DNA from: CAYWXK01 sp964462515
GTDB taxonomy: Bacteria > Planctomycetota > Phycisphaerae > Sedimentisphaerales > Anaerobacaceae
Length of the DNA stretch: 64,000 nt
Direction: 5' to 3'
Assembly (NCBI GenBank): GCA_964462515.1
Contig: CAYWXK010000001.1
Span: 1 to 64,000, forward strand
Shown here piece after piece: positions 36,386 to 43,779 of this stretch; within the stretch, counting starts at the first letter, position 1, and each line of letters opens with the position of its first letter. The position numbers and the translations under genes were made by a program. The notes beneath the pieces are model-generated. The model saw only the letters and a program-made list of their open reading frames with translations, was not told the origin of the DNA and searched no databases.

Positions 36386-36424
36386 AAGCGTGGCGGCTTA
36401 CATAACCTCCACGCTTCTTTTTTA
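36386..36424 (+). terminator. Rho-independent terminator of the dual phosphatase gene
   Basis: Arms AAGCGTGG and CCACGCTT form an 8-bp stem, followed by C and seven T. Confidence 0.8.
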
Positions 36425-36571
36425 GAATATAATACGGATTGTTATAAGTTTACGCGCTGTTGGTTTGAATTTTGTGAGTAGATGCTCATTACATATTTAG
36501 CCCGCCGTTTTATCGTCAAGTCCACAGGATGCCTAACGGCAATGCCTGACGGCACGGCGGGTTTGAAAATC

Positions 36572-37207
36572 TTACCGTAGCCTCCAGCCATCCGGGCAAT
36601 AGCCGAGCCACAAATTTGCAAAGATGCTGTAATCAACAAAATCGACCTCTCCGCCGCCGCTCAAATCACCCGGAATACCGTCGCCGCTTTCAAGCCAGTT
36701 CTCCACAAAGTTGGCAAGGTCCTTAAAGCCCACCACGCATACCTTAACGTTGTATCCGTATAGGCTCGCAGAGTTGAAATTTATCCAGCCGATGTTCTCT
36801 CCCCACGCCCAGCCGCTAAAATTCCCCTCTCTGTCGATAGTAACCCCGTAATGAGCATCATCACCCTGAATTTGCGGATTGAAATTTATCCACCCGACAT
36901 TCTCCCCCCAGGCATAGCCGCTTAAGTTTCCTGCTCCATCATTAAAAACACCGCCATAGACAGGCGAAAGATTTATCCACCCGATATTCTCCCCCCAGAT
37001 AAAGCCCTTTAATCTGGCGGCGCTTACAGTCGCACCAACGTTTGGTTCAGACAAATTCGGCTCAAAGTTCACCCACCCTGCGTTCTCACTGTATGCGTAT
37101 TGTGAGCCATCATTATCAAGGTCTATATTCTCAGCCGATGCCGAGCTTATTATCAATACCAATACCGCCAGAATACTGAGCAATTGCAACATCTCTTTAC
37201 GGTTCAT
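36572..37207 (-). CDS. Exported GENIGWINF-repeat protein with dockerin-like C-terminus, 211 aa
   Basis: AAGGAAAG precedes the start. Signal peptide about 1-25. Residues about 35-150 contain four copies of a WGENIGWINF-type motif (the first is SENAGWVNF), a beta-strand repeat found in cell-surface proteins of planctomycetes and other bacteria. Residues about 165-205 hold a dockerin-like segment: LANFVENWLESG, GDLSGGGEVDFVDYSIFANLW. The protein ends YCPDGWRLR, closely matching the end of the protein at 39095-39490. Function is unknown; surface attachment or adhesion is plausible. It converges on the phosphatase gene. Confidence 0.75.
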   Translation of the reverse strand: MNRKEMLQLLSILAVLVLIISSASAENIDLDNDGSQYAYSENAGWVNFEPNLSEPNVGATVSAARLKGFIWGENIGWINLSPVYGGVFNDGAGNLSGYAWGENVGWINFNPQIQGDDAHYGVTIDREGNFSGWAWGENIGWINFNSASLYGYNVKVCVVGFKDLANFVENWLESGDGIPGDLSGGGEVDFVDYSIFANLWLGYCPDGWRLR

Positions 37208-37264
37208 TGTAATATCTTTCCTTTATTTTTTTAGTCTTTGCCAACAAAAAACATACCAAAAACA

Positions 37265-37321
37265 CCCCCGCGTCTTCCTGTCGGAATCGTCAAGATGGCT
37301 CACGCCAGACAGGAACGGGGG
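37265..37321. repeat. Intergenic hairpin with C-run/G-run ends
   Basis: CCCCCG pairs with CGGGGG, and TTCCTGTC pairs with GACAGGAA, with a four-base bulge in the left arm and a loop of about 25 bases. It lies between two minus-strand genes and resembles in design the hairpin at 27281-27314. Confidence 0.6.
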
Positions 37322-37344
37322 GCTGATTACCGCTTTTTTAATTA

Positions 37345-38238
37345 TTATGGAGCGTGGTTCGTCCCGAAGGTGCAACTGGCGGGCTTATTCATATTCGTCC
37401 CGTCGTTATTATATGCTGTGTTCTGGTCCACAAGACAATTCCCGAAAAGATAGATGCCATAGGTGTTGCCGGTAGCTCCAACTCCATTGTAATAGGCCGT
37501 GTTGCCGGTCACAGTACAGCCGGGGTTGGCATAGATACCGTAAACGTTGATACCGGTAGCCGAACCTCCATTGATGTAGGTCGTGTTACCGGTCACCGTG
37601 TTCCCGTTGCTAGCACAGATACCGAAAACCGTGCCGGTAGCCGAATCTCCGTTGCGGTAGGCCGTGTTGCCGGTCACCGTGCTGCCTAAGCCGGCAAAGA
37701 TACCGTAAACCGTGCTGGTAGCCGAAGTTCCGTTGTTACCCGTTGTACAGCTCTTGACGAGGTGGCCACTGCCAGGAAGATAAATGCCCTTAGACTTATT
37801 GTATATGGCACGGACATCGATGACCCGATGGTACCAGCCGTTGTTCTCGTAGATACCACACAAAAAGTTCCGAACTGTGCCATTTCGGATTTCCACGTTG
37901 CTACGGCCGTTCATATAAATGCCATAGTTTGAGCCTGGCCCGACCAGGGCAAAACCGGCCAGGTCAATCGTTACATCGTCAACTGCAACAGTAATGGCGG
38001 TTCCGGCTGAGCTCACGTCCTCCGTCAGGTAGTAGGAGCCGGGCGTGTTTATCGTCTTGGGGATATCCGCCTGGCTGATGGGTATCCTCGGCTCAACCTC
38101 ATCCAGTGTCTTCATTGTTGGCCCCGGTGGTGCAGTTGGCTCAAGATTGCCGCCCACTGCATTCAACGTAATCAGCACCAGACCAACCACTACGACAGAC
38201 GCTGCTACTAATTTTGCTGTTTTGTGTTTTACTTTCAT
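37345..38238 (-). CDS. Exported right-handed beta-helix protein, 297 aa
   Basis: The start at 38238 has GGAGG with 8 bases of spacing, better than an upstream in-frame ATG at 38268. A signal peptide or anchor (about 5-30) is followed by a short Pro-rich linker and a parallel beta-helix (about 65-290) with GSYYLTEDV at the cap and coils such as STVTGNTAYRNGDSATGTVF repeated four times at about 25-residue spacing. The fold occurs in pectate lyases, alginate epimerases and adhesins. No acidic catalytic cluster is evident, so binding or a structural role is as likely as catalysis. A promoter lies about 80-110 bases upstream. Confidence 0.8.
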   Translation of the reverse strand: MKVKHKTAKLVAASVVVVGLVLITLNAVGGNLEPTAPPGPTMKTLDEVEPRIPISQADIPKTINTPGSYYLTEDVSSAGTAITVAVDDVTIDLAGFALVGPGSNYGIYMNGRSNVEIRNGTVRNFLCGIYENNGWYHRVIDVRAIYNKSKGIYLPGSGHLVKSCTTGNNGTSATSTVYGIFAGLGSTVTGNTAYRNGDSATGTVFGICASNGNTVTGNTTYINGGSATGINVYGIYANPGCTVTGNTAYYNGVGATGNTYGIYLFGNCLVDQNTAYNNDGTNMNKPASCTFGTNHAP

Positions 38239-38634
38239 TTCTACATCCTCCAAAAATATGTCTTCCAAACTGACGGATTTGGTTCTCCAAAACGATTTGT
38301 TATCTCTACGATTAAAATCAATATACTATATTATTGGCCTTGATGTCAAGAGATAATTATCTAATTATGCTTTTTTTGCTAAGATTTTGGCCTGGATAGC
38401 AATCACGTCCCTTGCCTTTTCCGAATCTATCGGTTTGTGGTTTTGCGGATTCCCAGCTTTCTACCGCTAAAAAAGGCATTCGGAGGCGAATCAATACCCG
38501 CCTATTGCGCAGGAATCTAATTTGAAATAGGCCAAAGGTCTTCTAAATTATTCTATTATGGATGCTCAAACGACTACGGCTAAACATACCGCCTAAACCT
38601 CCTTAATCACTCCCGGCGTTCCATCTCACTCGTT
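38239..38634. other. Divergent intergenic region between beta-helix gene and TPR remnant
   Basis: It holds the promoter of the beta-helix gene near its left end. The rest (38360-38634) has no credible gene and no strong hairpin. The frame of the TPR remnant is open back to 38584, but protein similarity fades before 38635. Confidence 0.5.
38320..38349 (-). promoter_or_regulatory. Promoter of the beta-helix gene
   Basis: Read on the minus strand: TTGACA (38349-38344), an 18-base spacer, and TATATT (38325-38320). The start codon is about 80 bases downstream. Confidence 0.6.
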
Positions 38635-39039
38635 CATTTCAATCTGACTATAACCCTGCAAAATCTCAAGCGCGAACAAGAAGCCTCAGACGAGCTTCTC
38701 AAAGCGGTGCAAGGCTTTCAGGAGAATATTAAGGAGCACCCCAGCTCCGCTGCTGGCTACGAAGACCTCGGCAGCACTCTGCTTATGCTCTCTAAATTCG
38801 ATGATGCCGCAAAAGCCTTCCAGCAGGCAATAGCTCTGAATCCGGATAATTTGTCTAACTATGTTAATCTTGTAAAAACACTCGAATTTCAACAGCGTTA
38901 TGACGAGGCAATCTCGGTCTGGCAGAAGGCAATTGACTATATGCAGCAAACCGGCCGCAGTGAAGAGGCCGCTCAAATGCGCAGCTACCTCGAAATCCTC
39001 CGGTCCAAAAAACAAACCTCACCCCCAAAGGAAAACTGA
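38635..39039 (+). pseudogene. C-terminal remnant of a TPR protein
   Basis: The frame translates to three TPR units: HFNLTITLQNLKREQEA, then AAGYEDLGSTLLMLSKFDDA, then NLVKTLEFQQRYDEAI, and a terminal helix EEAAQMRSYLEILRSKK. It has no start codon with a ribosome binding site: the first candidate is a GTG at 38707 in the middle of a repeat, and the frame is closed by a stop at 38581. It looks like the 3' end of a longer gene, such as the TPR tail of a planctomycete sulfotransferase- or O-GlcNAc-transferase-like protein, that has lost its front. It is convergent with the dockerin gene next to it. Confidence 0.55.
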
Positions 39040-39094
39040 AAACCCCTTTGTCCCTTTGTGCCTGCGTGCCTTTTGTTCTTGTGCTCTTATGCTC

Positions 39095-39490
39095 TTAACG
39101 CAGCGTCCAATTATATGGGCAATAACAGAGCCAGTTATCAGCAAGCCGTTTCAAGTCCTCCATGTCAACGTCGCCATCACCATCAATATCACCTGCTAAG
39201 CCGCTTCCGCTCGCAAGCCAGTGCTCAGCAAATCTCGCAAAGTCGCCAAACTCAACTATGCACAATTGCCCGCCGGGCCAGAAGCCGCCCAATAGTTCAT
39301 AATCACCGCCGCTGCTATAAGCCGCATCCGGCTGGCCAATCGTGCCGGTTAGCACATACTGCCCACCACTGCTTTGTCCTCCGCCGCCGTCAATTGTGCT
39401 CCAAACTATCTCATAACTACCAGCGCTCTGGCCACAGATAGTAAAGGCTATCAAAAAAGATATTAAGTGTAATGTCGCTCTATGATTCAT
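39095..39490 (-). CDS. Small exported dockerin-like protein with CPxxWxLR end, 131 aa
   Basis: AAAGGAGG lies 6 bases before the ATG, and the ATG overlaps the stop of the upstream S74 protein (ATGA), so the two are translated as a unit. Signal peptide about 1-23. The middle (about 25-75) is a Gly/Ser-rich strand segment (TIDGGGGQSSGGQYVLTGTI, then QPDAAYSSGGDYELLGGFWP) common in planctomycete surface proteins. Residues about 80-131 hold two dockerin-like helices with the calcium loop DIDGDGDVDMEDLKRLADNW. It ends CYCPYNWTLR. It probably helps to dock or display the S74 proteins encoded upstream. Confidence 0.75.
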   Translation of the reverse strand: MNHRATLHLISFLIAFTICGQSAGSYEIVWSTIDGGGGQSSGGQYVLTGTIGQPDAAYSSGGDYELLGGFWPGGQLCIVEFGDFARFAEHWLASGSGLAGDIDGDGDVDMEDLKRLADNWLCYCPYNWTLR

Positions 39491-41574
39491 CTCTGGCCTC
39501 CTTTAAGCTCCAACGCCTGTTTACTCATCAGTTTCTCAACCGACACAAGCCGTTCTTCTAACCTTTTGTTCTGCTCTCTAAGGGCATCGACCTCGCTTTT
39601 TAATGCCTTGACGGCTTCAACTAAAAGCGGCGTCAACTTGCTGTAGTCCATACCGGTAGCATCTATCCCGTTTTCTTCGTACTCCACTATCTCCGGCAGG
39701 ACCTTTCCGACCTCCTCGGCTACCATTCCGACACCGTGTTGCCCGCCGTGCTCGGCGTCCCAGTTGAAATATACGCCGCGAAGCTGCATAACCTTACCGA
39801 GCGCTTCATCGATTGGCCGGATGTCCCTCTTCCAGCGGATAGATGAAGAACTGCCGTAATCTGTCCCCGGCCCATCGGCATAAAAGTCATACGCCTTGCC
39901 CCAGCCGTAGACGCCCCAGCCATTGCTGCCTTCTGCCACAAAGTAGCCGCCACAATTGGTGAAATTGCCGCTATTACTGGCGTGGCCATAGACACCCGTG
40001 CCATAGCCACCTGCGGCCTCAAAGTGGCCGCCGTGGTTGATATAACTGCCGCTATTACTGGCGTATCCGTCAACGCCCTGGCCATTGCTGCCTGTGGCCA
40101 CGCCGTAGACACCCGTGCCAGAGCTGCCTGCGGCCTGAAAGTAGCCGCCGTAATTGGTGAAATTGCCGCTATTACTGGCCTTGCCATAGACACCCTGGCC
40201 ATCGCTGCCTGCGGCCGCAAACCAGCCGCCATAGTTGGTGAAATTGCCGCTATTACTGGCCACGCCGTGGACACCCTGGCCATAGCCACCTGCGGCCACA
40301 AACCAACCGCCGTAGTTGTAGTAATCGCCGCTATTACTGGCCTCGCCAGAGACACCCTGGCCTTGAACACCCGCGGCCTTAAAGTAGCCGCCGTAGTTGG
40401 TGGAATTGCCGCTATTACTGGCCTCGCCGTGGACACCCTGGCCACCGAGGCCTGCGGCCACGCCATAGACTCCCCGGCCAGTGCCGCCTGCGGCCACAAA
40501 GTAGCCGCCGTAATTGGTGAAATTGCCGCTATTACTGGCGTATCCATAGACGCCCTGGCCAAGTCCGCCTGCGGCCTTAAAGTAGCCGCCGTAATTTAAG
40601 AAATTGCCGCTATTACTGGCCACACCAGAGACACCCGTGCCATAGCCACCTGTGGCCACGCCGTGGACACCCTCGCCAAGTCCGCCTGCGGCCTTAAAGT
40701 AGCCGCCCCAATTGGTGAAATCGCCGCTATTACTGGCCACACCAGAGACACCCGTGCCATAGCCACCTGTGGCCACGCCGTGGACACCCTCGCCAGAGCT
40801 GCCTGAGGCCAGAAAGTAGCCGCCGTAGTTGGAGAAATTGCCGGTATTAGTGGCCAGGCCATAGACGCCTGTGCCTGAATTACCGCTGGCATAGCCAAAA
40901 ACACCATAGCCATTGGCGCCGGGAGTGTTTCCACGGACTCCAACTCCGGTCTGGGCAGAGGCAGTACCGCGGACCGCGATGTCCTGTCCGGTGCCGTCAA
41001 TGCCATTGCCGGTACCCGTATTTTCAACGGACAAAACCCATATATTGGTTCCAGCTATTGTATCACCGGTTACATTCACGTACCTGGAATCCGACTCGGC
41101 CTCCGTGTAGTAGCGCAGGTCATGGTTGTGAGATACGGTCGCAAAGTCCAATGCATGCAGCCCGTCCAGCATGTCGGCGTAAAGAGCATAAGGCGTTGGC
41201 GCCACCTGCTGTCGCGGACGGAGAATCGTATATCTGTTGGGGTCGTTGAGTTCCCCCGGACGGATGTCAATTTGCAGCCAGCGGGCATCGCCATCGAAGA
41301 ACTTGCTGCCAAAATCCAGTTCCACCGTAAAGTAGCCATCGATTACATCCACCTCACCTATGTTAATTGTGCTTCCTTTCTGCGTCCCTGTGACATTGGC
41401 GTCGTAAAGCCTGAACAGAAAGTCATAGAGTCCGTCCGCTGGATTGTTGGCATCTATCAGCCGGCCCTGATACGTAAAGGCGGTTCCCATCGGCTCTGCC
41501 TCGACCACAGTGGCCATAAAGGCTATCATCCCTGACAACATAACCAGACTTGTTAAGATTTTTGCAATTTTCAT
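39487..41574 (-). CDS. Tail-fibre-like repeat protein with C-terminal S74 chaperone domain, 695 aa
   Basis: AAAGGG precedes the start. Signal peptide about 1-26. N-terminal domain about 27-150 (TAFTYQGRLIDANNPADGLYD and YFTVELDFG) is typical of planctomycete and other tail-fibre-like surface proteins. Residues about 200-570 contain ten copies of a 27-residue repeat centred on SNSGNFTNYGGYF, with shorter GGYGTGV units between. Residues about 578-650 are a peptidase S74/intramolecular chaperone domain: SSIRWKRDIRPIDEALGKV, MVAEEVGKVLPEIV, MDYSKLTPLLVEAVKAL. A coiled coil ends the protein. S74 domains trimerise fibres and then cut themselves off. It is the second of three genes on the strand and a paralogue of the next one upstream. 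Confidence 0.85.
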   Translation of the reverse strand: MKIAKILTSLVMLSGMIAFMATVVEAEPMGTAFTYQGRLIDANNPADGLYDFLFRLYDANVTGTQKGSTINIGEVDVIDGYFTVELDFGSKFFDGDARWLQIDIRPGELNDPNRYTILRPRQQVAPTPYALYADMLDGLHALDFATVSHNHDLRYYTEAESDSRYVNVTGDTIAGTNIWVLSVENTGTGNGIDGTGQDIAVRGTASAQTGVGVRGNTPGANGYGVFGYASGNSGTGVYGLATNTGNFSNYGGYFLASGSSGEGVHGVATGGYGTGVSGVASNSGDFTNWGGYFKAAGGLGEGVHGVATGGYGTGVSGVASNSGNFLNYGGYFKAAGGLGQGVYGYASNSGNFTNYGGYFVAAGGTGRGVYGVAAGLGGQGVHGEASNSGNSTNYGGYFKAAGVQGQGVSGEASNSGDYYNYGGWFVAAGGYGQGVHGVASNSGNFTNYGGWFAAAGSDGQGVYGKASNSGNFTNYGGYFQAAGSSGTGVYGVATGSNGQGVDGYASNSGSYINHGGHFEAAGGYGTGVYGHASNSGNFTNCGGYFVAEGSNGWGVYGWGKAYDFYADGPGTDYGSSSSIRWKRDIRPIDEALGKVMQLRGVYFNWDAEHGGQHGVGMVAEEVGKVLPEIVEYEENGIDATGMDYSKLTPLLVEAVKALKSEVDALREQNKRLEERLVSVEKLMSKQALELKGGQR
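40971..41201. repeat. 231-bp block identical to 42701-42931
   Basis: Base-by-base reading gives complete identity with 42701-42931. On the left, mismatches begin within 4 bases; on the right, divergence begins immediately. The block encodes the segment of the two S74 paralogues from the ALYADMLDGLHALDF region to the DIAVRG region. Confidence 0.85.
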
Positions 41575-41633
41575 TTTTTTACCCTTTCAAAAAAGTTATG
41601 TGTTTATTTTTCGAGCGACGGGACAGATACCTG

Positions 41634-43304
41634 CTACATTTTTGCTTCAAGGGCCTCAATTCTTTTTTTCAACGCATCATTTTCAGCTTTTAATGCCTTG
41701 ACCGCCTCAACTAAAAGCGGCGTCAACTTGCCGTAGTCCATACCGGTAGCGTCTATCCCGTTTTCTTCGTACTCCACTATCTCCGGCAGCACCTGGCCGA
41801 CCTCCTCGGCTACCATACCTACATCGTGTCCTCCGCCGTGCTCGGCGTCCCAGTTGAAATAGACGCCGCGAAGCATCATAACCTTACCGATCGCTTCATC
41901 GATTGGCCGGATGTCCCTCTTCCAGCGGATAGATGAAGCAGCGCCATAATCTGTCCCCGGCCCTCCGGCATAAAAGTCATAGTCCTGGCCATTGCCGTAG
42001 ACGCCAATTCCAGAACTGCCTGTAGCCAAGCCGACGACGCCACAGCCTTGGCTGCCTGCGGCCTTAAAGTAGCCGCCGAAGTTGGCGTAATTGCCGGTAT
42101 TAGTGGCCACGCCGTAGACGCCCCGGCCATAGCCACCTGCGGCCTCGCCATAGACGCCCCAGCCATAGCCACCTGCGGCCTGAAAGTAGCCGCCGTAATT
42201 GGTGAAATTGCCGCTATTACTGGCCTCACCATAGACGCCCCGGCCACCGCTGCCTGCGGCCTCAAACCAGCCGCCATAGTTGGGGAAATTGCCGCTATTA
42301 CTGGCCACGCCGTAGACGCCCCGGCCGTAGCCACCTGCGGCCTCAAAGTAGCCGCCGTAGTTGTAGTAATCGCCGCTATTACTGGCCTCGCCGTGGACGC
42401 CCCGGCCACCGAGGCCTGCGGCCTGAAAGTAGCCGCCGTAGTTTGTGTAATCGCCGCTATTACTGGCCACGCCGTAGACGCCCCGGCCATAGCCACCTAC
42501 GGCCACGCCATAGACGCCCCAGCCATAGCCACCTGCGGCCTCAAAGTAGCCGCCGAAGTTGTAGTAATTGCCGCTATTACTGGCCAGGCCATAGACGCCT
42601 GTGCCTAAACTACCGCTGGCATAGCCGAAAACACCGTAGCCATTGGCGCCGGGAGTGTTTCCACGGACTCCGACTCCGGTCTGGGCGGAGGCAGTACCAC
42701 GGACCGCGATGTCCTGTCCGGTGCCGTCAATGCCATTGCCGGTACCCGTATTTTCAACGGACAAAACCCATATATTGGTTCCAGCTATTGTATCACCGGT
42801 TACATTCACGTACCTGGAATCCGACTCGGCCTCCGTGTAGTAGCGCAGGTCATGGTTGTGAGATACGGTCGCAAAGTCCAATGCATGCAGCCCGTCCAGC
42901 ATGTCGGCGTAAAGAGCATAAGGCGTTGGCGTAACCTCTTGCCGCGGCTGCAGGATGGTGTATCTGTTCGGGTCTTCAAGCTCTCCCCGCCGAATGTCAA
43001 TTTGCAGCCAGCGGTCATTACCGTCGAACACTGCGCTTCCAAAAACCAAATCCACCGTAAAATAGCCATCGATTACATCTACCTCGCTCACCACAATCGT
43101 ACTTCCTTTTTGTGCCCCCGCAACGTTGGCATCATAGAGTCTGAATCGAAGGTCATACAAACCATCCGCTGGCTTGTTGGCATCTATCAGCCGGCCTTGA
43201 TAAGTAAAGGCCGTGCCCATCGGCGCTGCCCCGATTATTCCACCAAACGCGGCTATCCAACCTAAAACGATAATCAACATTGACAATCTTTTCGTGGTAT
43301 TCAT
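41634..43304 (-). CDS. Tail-fibre-like repeat protein with S74 chaperone domain, paralogue, 556 aa
   Basis: AAAGGG precedes the start and the signal peptide covers about 1-26. The architecture matches the 695-residue protein: N-terminal domain about 27-150, repeats about 215-440, S74 domain about 450-525 (SSIRWKRDIRPIDEAIGKV, MVAEEVGQVLPEIVEYEENG) and a short coiled coil. Here there are six 27-residue repeats in place of ten, and Glu/Gly-rich units such as YFEAAGGYGRGVYG dominate. The first gene of the group; the paralogue follows after 59 bases. The proteins may form mixed or alternative trimeric fibres on the cell surface. No phage genes are near, so this is not an obvious prophage tail. 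Confidence 0.85.
   Translation of the reverse strand: MNTTKRLSMLIIVLGWIAAFGGIIGAAPMGTAFTYQGRLIDANKPADGLYDLRFRLYDANVAGAQKGSTIVVSEVDVIDGYFTVDLVFGSAVFDGNDRWLQIDIRRGELEDPNRYTILQPRQEVTPTPYALYADMLDGLHALDFATVSHNHDLRYYTEAESDSRYVNVTGDTIAGTNIWVLSVENTGTGNGIDGTGQDIAVRGTASAQTGVGVRGNTPGANGYGVFGYASGSLGTGVYGLASNSGNYYNFGGYFEAAGGYGWGVYGVAVGGYGRGVYGVASNSGDYTNYGGYFQAAGLGGRGVHGEASNSGDYYNYGGYFEAAGGYGRGVYGVASNSGNFPNYGGWFEAAGSGGRGVYGEASNSGNFTNYGGYFQAAGGYGWGVYGEAAGGYGRGVYGVATNTGNYANFGGYFKAAGSQGCGVVGLATGSSGIGVYGNGQDYDFYAGGPGTDYGAASSIRWKRDIRPIDEAIGKVMMLRGVYFNWDAEHGGGHDVGMVAEEVGQVLPEIVEYEENGIDATGMDYGKLTPLLVEAVKALKAENDALKKRIEALEAKM
42701..42931. repeat. Second copy of the 231-bp identical block
   Basis: Direct copy of 40971-41201 at a distance of 1730 bases, within the upstream S74 paralogue. 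Confidence 0.85.
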
Positions 43305-43779
43305 TTTCGGACCCTTTCAAACCTTGTCCCTGCCCAAGCAGGGAAACTCTCATATTTCAAAACTCACAATGTTTGCGCACACTCACACTCCCAAGCAGAT
43401 TTTTCGACAAAATTGTGCTCATAAAGCCGCATTTTTCCCTCTAACTCCTTTAAGAAAAATGGCTAACAATAAACTAATTATACTATTTTTGTCCCATCCA
43501 GGTCAAGATAATCTGTGCCGGAATATATCATTCCGGCCTTTTTATGCCAGCTTTTCAGGTGCGTTCGTATAAAAATCGTTGCCCTGCGAACCCATTGACA
43601 CTAAAATCGTATAAAGTTCAATGTTTTCGTAATAAACGATTTTTGTTTCTCCGCCTTCCGTGCGGCGGATTTACGTTGTAATCTTTTGAAAGGTAGTAAA
43701 TTAAAGAACACTCACTCAGTCGGCGCACTAACGAGTAAAAACTGACGGCCAACAACTAATAATTTGGAGGTCAATACAG
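43305..43779. other. Intergenic region with an orphan terminator
   Basis: A stretch of 475 bases between divergent genes. It has a small hairpin CCCTGC-CCAA-GCAGGG (43328-43343), a terminator on the + strand at 43517-43544 that no + strand gene precedes, and a TTGACA box at 43595-43600 without a convincing -10 box. The HtrA promoter must lie after the terminator. Confidence 0.5.
43517..43544 (+). terminator. Orphan rho-independent terminator, + strand
   Basis: GCCGGAAT and ATTCCGGC form an 8-bp stem with a 5-base loop, followed by C and five T. The nearest + strand coding remnant lies 4.5 kb upstream beyond minus-strand genes, so it may end a small RNA transcribed from about 43350-43500. Confidence 0.6.

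Noticed and set aside
39900..42600. CRISPR-like regular array
   Set aside because: The repeat units are 81 bases long, coding and imperfect, with no unique spacers and no cas genes nearby.
39982..42608. Long + strand frames with regular Ala/Ile/Thr repeats
   Set aside because: They mirror the 27-residue repeats of the S74 proteins on the minus strand and are a by-product of the repeat's codon pattern.
39487..43304. Prophage tail region
   Set aside because: S74 domains suggest phage fibres, but signal peptides, the planctomycete-type N-terminal domain and the absence of any other phage gene argue for bacterial surface proteins.
43595..43625. Promoter for the HtrA gene
   Set aside because: TTGACA is present, but no -10 box lies at 16-18 bases; TATAAA is only 9 bases away. 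Not called.
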